A DNA stretch of 64,000 bases. Source: Cephalotus follicularis. Lineage: Eukaryota > Streptophyta > Magnoliopsida > Oxalidales > Cephalotaceae. The position numbers were made by a program, and so were the translations under genes. The notes beneath the pieces are model-generated. The model was not told the DNA's origin. It did not search any database and saw only the letters and a program-made list of their open reading frames with translations. Below are positions 58,601-64,000 of the stretch, one piece after another. The stretch's first letter is position 1, and every line of letters starts with the position of its first letter. The DNA is taken from assembly GCA_001972305.1 (NCBI GenBank), contig BDDD01000124.1, forward strand, positions 545,486 through 609,485. The letters run 5' to 3'.

Positions 58601-59599
58601 TCAGCATTCCATTATCTTTAAGCAAGTAGTCAATGCGGTTACAAGTCTATCACTGAGCATCACTAATTCAGTCCTGCAATATCAGTCTCTCCCAGAGAGT
58701 AGACAATAGAACTCCCATATATTAGGCTGACAGATTCACGTGCACTAATCCGACCTGAATGAATAACTCATTCGAAGATGAGCAAGAGAAGTAGAAAACT
58801 TCTTACTCATAGCATCTGTGACCATGTTTATATTGTTTTGGGTATTAATTGGTGTAATAACAGTCGTTAATTATCTTAACTCATCTCTGTTTGAGGTTCA
58901 GATCCCTATCTTTAAAGATCTGTGTAAAGCCGGCATTCTCTAGCAATAAGTGATGTCTTCTAGACACATATGTATACATATATATATATATAGTTATCAA
59001 TGACTCCTTTCTGCCTTTCAGACACTTTTCTTCATTGATAATTCTAATACTCATTCTTAGTTACATAACTGCTCAATCTGTGGTTTATCAGATGTTTTCT
59101 TTTTATTACATTCCTTTTTTTAATCACCACTCCTCTGTTTCTTTATTTCTTTAGCCACTAGCATGATCATCAGTAGTGTAATCCAAGCCTATCATAACCA
59201 ATACTACTATTGATTCACTGTAGAACTATCCTTCATTACCAGAAAACACTTACTCCAATTATATATATATCCTGCTATGAACTTATCCAATCAAGGTGCA
59301 GATGCGTATCCAAATATTACTTACCTCCCACGTTGCCCTTTATGAATCGGTATACTTCTATCAAGCTTCCTATTATAATAATGACTTGATACACAAAAGA
59401 ATATTTAATCATCTTAATGGCACCCGTTATAAATTTTTATCATAGATAAGGTTATTAATAAGAAGATTCACAGGATTTTTGACAAGACTTATCAAAAGAA
59501 ATACTTCGAGTATCTCATTCTATAACAAGATATGCCAGTAGCCTAAACACCAGGTCATACACGATGAAAAGAAAACAATAGTAGTCAGAAATCGGTAAT
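58601..59599. other. No recognisable gene
   Basis: AT-rich sequence with a (TA)n run at about 58978-58992. I see no domain, LTR end or repeat that I can place. It may be the rest of element G. Confidence 0.4.
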
Positions 59600-60800
59600 T
59601 GTCACACCCCGCTTTGGTTAAACGCACATAAAGTGGTAATGGCAATTAACATTAAGATTTAGCTCATGCAAAAACCATAAAAATTAAACTTTCCAAACAG
59701 ATATTAGTTGCGGAAGCATTAAACTCATAAGCTGAAAACAAGTAACGTGCATCCCATACTGCACGCTACTCAATACAAGTCTGTCATTGTCAAAAGCCCA
59801 CAAAACAGAGCGTGATCCATAAAACATTAATCGGTAACATCAGAAAGCCTAGTAAACTGGAAAAATACGATACACGACACACAAAGGGACATAACCCCTG
59901 AAGAAAACATTATTAAAACTTGTACTTCATCCATGGTGGTTCCCTAAATGATCCACTGCATCAATCTGTAAAGTAGGGAGTTAGCCTTTATCCTCACTCG
60001 GCTAAGTCATAAAAGTAGTTTGGGACCAACATTACGTGCATGTCTTGTGATGTATGTATAGATAATGCAGTACATAAGAAATACTAGTTTATATATATAT
60101 AATTTAACAGTACAGTAAAATATCAGTAGGAACATATATGAAAATATATGTATGCAACAACAGTACAGGGGTAGCTCGGCCAGGGCTACATCAATAGGAA
60201 CAGTAATGTCCGAATAGGACCAGTAAACAGTACAGTATGTCCATAAAGGGACCATAAACAGGCAAGCAGGATGTGCAACGCCCCCAACTTCTGGCCCCAG
60301 GTTACACTCCCACTTCGGTTCCTTCTCCAGGCAACCAAGCAAGACAACAGTACAGTACAGTGAGTTACCCAGGCAACTCCTGGCTCATAGGTCAACCCTT
60401 CCACTAGCCAACGCTGGTAGTCTCCGCCATGCAACTAGTGGCTCAAGCAAAAACACATAAAATTCACAAAGCAAACAATGAATAGCTACAGTAAACATTG
60501 CAATAAACAGTACAGTAATAATCCGTAGATCAACAACATGTAGTTTATTTCAAACTATTTCTGAAAGTTATAACATTTGAAATATGTATTTCTAATAGAT
60601 AGAAAATACTTTAAACAGTTTTAGTGAAGTTACTTTCCCAGTTGTTCGAAAATATGTTATTATCAAATATCTATTTCGTACTCAAAATAGTCATTTTCAG
60701 TTTCACATGCATTTCTAAATTAATATAGAAATCCAGAAATCATAAACAGTTTATAATCAGTCGATAAACAGGCGGTAAACAGTATATATGCAATGCATAC
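59600..60800 (-). mobile_element. Element H: start of another Gypsy-type LTR, interrupted by element I
   Basis: Begins TGTCACACCCCG. It carries the shared blocks in the usual order: TTGCGGAAGCATT (59708), hairpin (59742-59769), GAGCGTG (59818), CTTTATCCTCACTCGGCTAAG-like block (about 59985), a GC-rich repeat block (about 60170-60440) and a TATA-like region (about 60640). It then stops where Copia element I begins, before any palindrome array. The remainder presumably lies beyond the window. Confidence 0.75.
59742..59769 (-). other. Covarying U5 hairpin, element H LTR
   Basis: GTA-A-CGTG and CACG-C-TAC around the 12-nt loop CATCCCATACTG. Compared with element E, an A-T pair in the stem is replaced by G-C. 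Confidence 0.65.
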
Positions 60801-61405
60801 TGAAATAAACACTCTAGCAATATACAAGAGGAGGGGTGAATTGAATATTGATGTAAATATCGGGAATTTAAAAACTTTAAAAGTAAAGAGTGAAGGGAAA
60901 GAAAAACTTCTCTGAATTTAGAGTGGTTCGGCTAACTCTTTCCTACGTCCACTTTTCCCAAGGGAGCTTCTTGAGTTTCCACTATCTCGAATTGATTATG
61001 GCAGCAATTCGTTACACCTTACAATTTCGTGATTGACCTCAATCACAAGACCTTGACCTCAAGACCTTAGAGGATTCTCCTCTTTTACAAGTAATTTGTG
61101 AAAGTGTTTACAAGATAACCTCTCAAATAGGTTGATATGACTTATACAGATCACAATATGAAACACTCAAAAAAACTCAAAAGATAGAGCTTAGAAGCCT
61201 TTTAGAACACTATAGAGCACTTTGAGTTTTTACACACTAGAATGCTTGAATCCATAAATAACAAAGCAAGTTCATTACATAAACTTCAAAGTCATATTAC
61301 AATAAAAACACCAATTTAAACACAAGTTCATTACACAAGATAAAAACTCATAACAAGTTCATTACACACTACAAAATGAAAATGTGATATGCATAAGATG
61401 TTTGC

Positions 61406-62515
61406 TCATGAAGATCCGGGAGGTGGTGGTTGAGGGTAGGCGTTTTGGAGCATTTGAATCACTTGGGCCATTTGCGCGTCTTGCGAGTCTAAGCGATCAT
61501 AAATTTGATCCACCCTTCCTTGAATGTATTCCATTTTTGCTTGAAGAGACTCCATGGTTGTCCGACTACTACCACTCCCACTTCCACTCCCCCTTCCACT
61601 TGGCCTTACTTCAAATCTATCAAAGTCATCATCTTCTTCCTCTTCTCCAACATCTCCACCAAAATCTACATCTGGTGCCCTCACCGGTGCTCTTCCCACA
61701 ACTTGTATATTTACCCATTGATCATCCTCAAACTTGATATTACAACTTCTTAAACCGGCTTTATTGATCAATTGTTTGGATTTTGGTTTGACATTGTGTT
61801 CATCACTTAGGTCAATGTCAAGAGTAGCTAAAATTCTACTAAGGAGCATGGGGTATGGGAGGTGATTAGGTCTTGACAAGATATGGTTGACAATAAGATA
61901 TAGAAGATTGACAAGGGTTCCATTCTTAATGCAAGCTATAAATTTTAGGTCTCGCTCGGATGGAAGTGTATGCGAGCCTTCCTTTGGAAACAAAGTGTTT
62001 GTAACTAGCAAAAAGAGAATACGGGTAGCTATGGGCAAATGGCTACTCGTGACGGTCATAATAGGATTGACATTAGGCCGTTCTAAGCAAATTTCTAATG
62101 CATCAAATCTTACGATATCATTGAAGTTTGTGATACAGGTGCAAGGAATGCCTAGGGTTTCTCCTATGAATTCAGGGGTTATATTGACAGCAACACCAAG
62201 AACAAAAGATTTGGCAACACAAGTGGAGGGTTTTTCTAGGTTAGCATAAAAGAGTTTCACAATTCTAGGGTATATGGGGTGTGATGAACACAAATAATCA
62301 AACCATCCCATTTGTTCAAGCCATGGTTTAATAGCAGCAATATTACAAGTTAAAACAGCCCTATCTAACCACTTCTCATTGTGTAATTTGACAGAAATTA
62401 GAGAGAAGTTATACTTATCCTCATTTTCCTTTGAGAGGAACAAGTCATCATCATAATCCTTCCTTGCACTTGAGCTTGCTTGCTTTGCTGTAGTTTTCCT
62501 CTTCCTTGAAGCCAT
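61406..62515 (-). CDS. Extra ORF of Copia element I (369 aa, function unknown)
   Basis: An uninterrupted frame of 369 residues with good start context (CATCAATGGC). The N-terminus is basic (MASRKRKTTAKQ), and a globular middle (about 45-245) contains WLEQMGWFDYL, KLFYANLEKP and SRPNHLPYPMLLSRI. An acidic run (EEEEDDD, about 290), a Gly/Ser linker, a helical segment (about 320-350) and a proline-rich end follow. It is homologous to 10832-11344 in element A and resembles proteins I recall labelled putative plant transposon protein. There is no signal peptide or membrane segment. It has its own upstream TATA-like sequence (62605-62613) and palindrome quartets. Inference: a separately expressed accessory protein, possibly regulatory or a DNA/RNA-binding partner of Gag. 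Confidence 0.75.
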   Translation of the reverse strand: MASRKRKTTAKQASSSARKDYDDDLFLSKENEDKYNFSLISVKLHNEKWLDRAVLTCNIAAIKPWLEQMGWFDYLCSSHPIYPRIVKLFYANLEKPSTCVAKSFVLGVAVNITPEFIGETLGIPCTCITNFNDIVRFDALEICLERPNVNPIMTVTSSHLPIATRILFLLVTNTLFPKEGSHTLPSERDLKFIACIKNGTLVNLLYLIVNHILSRPNHLPYPMLLSRILATLDIDLSDEHNVKPKSKQLINKAGLRSCNIKFEDDQWVNIQVVGRAPVRAPDVDFGGDVGEEEEDDDFDRFEVRPSGRGSGSGSGSSRTTMESLQAKMEYIQGRVDQIYDRLDSQDAQMAQVIQMLQNAYPQPPPPGSS

Positions 62516-62604
62516 TGATGATACAGGGGCGATATTTGGGCGATTTTAGGGTTTTGCAAGGTTTTTGGAGAGCGAGATGTGAGGGACACAAAGAGAAATC
62601 GCGT

Positions 62605-62613
62605 GTTTTAAAG
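62605..62613 (-). promoter_or_regulatory. TATA-like box upstream of the extra ORF, element I
   Basis: In element sense CTTTAAAAC lies about 90 bp before the ATG at 62515, directly downstream of the palindrome quartets and followed by a pyrimidine-rich leader. This is the usual layout of a plant promoter, but it is unproven. Confidence 0.4.
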
Positions 62614-62630
62614 TCTGTTCTGTGTAAAAA

Positions 62631-62815
62631 CAGTCGACGGGTGTCATTGGACAGTCGACTGGATCACAGGCAGTCGACTGGACCAGGACACCAATCAACT
62701 GGAATCTGCAGAAAAGAGAAAATGGCAGATTCAACTTGAAAGACTTCGATGTCTTATGAAAGGGGTCGACTTCTTTTGTAACAACAGTCGACTGGACCAA
62801 GACACCAGTCGACTG
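62631..62815. promoter_or_regulatory. Two palindrome quartets upstream of the extra ORF, element I
   Basis: Copies start at 62631, 62652, 62671, 62692 | 62743, 62763, 62785, 62806. Steps are 21, 19, 21, then 51, then 20, 22, 21 bp. The second quartet mixes dialects: ACTTCGATGT-like, GGGTCGACTT-like and two CAGTCGACTG. Confidence 0.85.
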
Positions 62816-63139
62816 GAATCTACAGATGAAGAATTTGGCAGATTCGAGTCTTTTCTTTGATCCGAAGAAATCGTGGTCAGCTATTATTAATTAATAGTGA
62901 CTTAGATATATGAGCATTTTGATGTGATTGAGTTGAAAACTCAATGTTTGATGCAAGGCATGTTTTAAAAAAAAACAAATATACAACCAATCATTTAATT
63001 GTATTAAAAAAAACACAGCACATACACACATACCAATTTTCATGACATGTGCTAAAATAAAAACTTACTACACATGTGCTCACATAGCTTGAAGTTCCAA
63101 AATATCATTTCCTTTGAGCACACCTACAAAGTAAGAGAT

Positions 63140-64000
63140 TCAAACTTTTGGTACCCAAATAAATTTGGGTCCTTGAGTGTTAGTCACGAAAGTTCCTTTC
63201 GGAACCCAAATTTTCTTAGTCTTACCATAATAACGATTATTTCTATATAAGCAAGAAGTAGACACATGTCCAAGTCTACCACAATAGTTACAAGACATTT
63301 TATGCTCACTTTTCTTGATAAAGAAATTTTGAAAATGTTTGACATTTTTCATTTCATCGTAGCCGAGACCGGCTTTGTCAAACACACATCTTTGTAATCC
63401 AAGTAATTTATCCAATTTATCACTACTATTAGAAAATTTGGAAAACGTTTTCTTCAAAGCATCAATTTCCATTTTTAATTTTTCATTTTCTTCCAAAGAA
63501 TCAATTGATAGTTTTGAAGAGACATTTTGAATTTCAATCTCATTCATGTAAAAAATATTTTTATCTTTTAGAGATTCAATTTCATTTAAAAGCTTGCTAT
63601 TCTCACTTTTTAACACGTCAATTTCTTTTGACATAGAGATAGCATTTTTCTTAAAAGTCTTATTTTTCAAACACATATTCTCATATTCATCATACAATTT
63701 TTCATAAACAATTTGCAATTCATCAAATGTAAAGTTTACCTCATCTTCTTCCTCATCCTCAATTGCAATGTAAGCAATGTGTGCAACTTCTTCATTGCTT
63801 TCCTCTTCGGAGCTTGAGGAATCGCTATCCGACCATGTGGCCACCATTGCTTTCTTCTTCTTGAAGTATTCATTCTTTTTCTTGAATTGCTCTTTCTTTT
63901 TGAGGTTTGGACATTCGTTCTTGAAATGGCCGGGCTTCTTGCATTCATAGCATGTTGGTTCTTCCCGTTTGCTTGGTTCTTCATCTTGAAGGTAATTCTT
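63140..64000 (-). CDS. Copia Gag of element I (partial at window edge)
   Basis: In element sense the right edge shows a first zinc knuckle (CYECKKPGHFKNECP-like, about 63950-63910) and lysine-rich sequence, then an acidic Ser/Glu-rich stretch. A long coiled coil rich in Lys, Glu and Leu (about residues 45-150 of the 235-residue segment 63847-63140), a second knuckle CNYCGRLGHVSTSC and WVPK motifs follow. It has the same architecture as element A's gag-distal region. The N-terminal capsid part lies beyond the window. Confidence 0.75.
   Translation of the reverse strand, partial: KNYLQDEEPSKREEPTCYECKKPGHFKNECPNLKKKEQFKKKNEYFKKKKAMVATWSDSDSSSSEEESNEEVAHIAYIAIEDEEEDEVNFTFDELQIVYEKLYDEYENMCLKNKTFKKNAISMSKEIDVLKSENSKLLNEIESLKDKNIFYMNEIEIQNVSSKLSIDSLEENEKLKMEIDALKKTFSKFSNSSDKLDKLLGLQRCVFDKAGLGYDEMKNVKHFQNFFIKKSEHKMSCNYCGRLGHVSTSCLYRNNRYYGKTKKIWVPKGTFVTNTQGPKFIWVPKV

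Larger units (their letters stand above)
60801..64000 (-). mobile_element. Element I: Ty1/Copia (SIRE-like) element, minus orientation, running off the window
   Basis: In element sense: gag (from beyond 64000 down to 63140), a non-coding stretch with two palindrome quartets (62815 to 62631), the extra ORF (62515 to 61406), then LTR-like sequence (about 61340 to 60801). The LTR-like part contains GGACGTAGG...CCGAACCACTC and a CACCCCTCCTC end similar to element A. Integrase and RT domains are not seen, so like element A it keeps gag and the extra ORF but not pol. The left boundary at a TG at 60801 is a guess. The ORFs present are open. Confidence 0.75.

Noticed and set aside
59600-60800. H as the right LTR of element G
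   Set aside because: Both begin TGTCACACCC, but beyond the terminus and a few shared blocks the sequences do not align by eye. H resembles B and E more closely, so I treat it as a separate element.
1-64000. rRNA, tRNA, host genes or organellar DNA
   Set aside because: No tRNA cloverleaf, rRNA core or non-element protein domain was seen on either strand. The only tRNA-like signals are primer sites of retrotransposons.

Overview
This window looks like repeat-rich intergenic DNA from a plant nuclear genome, probably a eudicot (the species was not identified). Evidence: chromodomain-type Ty3/Gypsy (Tekay/Del-like) and SIRE-like Ty1/Copia coding remnants, tRNA-iMet primer sites (TGGTATCAGAG), TG...CA-ended LTRs of 1.2-3.2 kb, and 5-bp target-site duplications (TSDs). 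I found no host protein gene, rRNA or tRNA. Almost every base belongs to a nested stack of LTR retrotransposon fossils.

Layout. 1-2050: LTR-like fragments. 2060-3540: a decayed Copia body (element K). 3541-5551: nothing recognisable. 5552-20756: Gypsy element B (minus strand, TSD GTTAG), whose left LTR hosts Copia element A (7123-13205, TSD TCCAT). 20757-21780: primer site and LTR of a further element, J. 21781-23030: a Copia-type LTR, L. 23031-56782: one LTR of an old Gypsy element G, interrupted by solo LTR F (23576-26272, TSD CTAAG) and by Gypsy element C (27609-55472, TSD CATAC). C hosts D (37294-55464, TSD GTGTT/GTGTC) three bases from its own end, and D hosts E (43794-52711, TSD CCCAC). 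56783-59599: decayed body of G. 59600-60800: an LTR start, H. 60801-64000: Copia element I on the minus strand, running off the window.

The strongest signal is a shared regulatory grammar rather than a gene. At least eight LTR or leader sequences, from unrelated Copia and Gypsy families, carry arrays of a short palindrome with core GTCGAC. It occurs in two main dialects, CAGTCGACTG/CAGTCGGCTG and GACGTCGACGTC/GCGTCGACGC, plus a GTTGAC form. Copies are spaced 19-22 bp (two helical turns) with unrelated filler between them. They are grouped in pairs and quartets, and groups are separated by about 31, 41, 50 or 60 bp (three to six turns). Arrays lie upstream of TATA-like sequences in U3, and one lies upstream of a separate 369-aa ORF inside element I.

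A second signal is a hairpin near the U5 end of four Gypsy families, with a nearly constant 12-nt loop and arms that change in a compensating way between families. It sits among other shared short blocks: GCGGAAGCA, GAGCGTG, a TTAGCC/GGCTAA hairpin, and family-specific arrays of small hairpin units.
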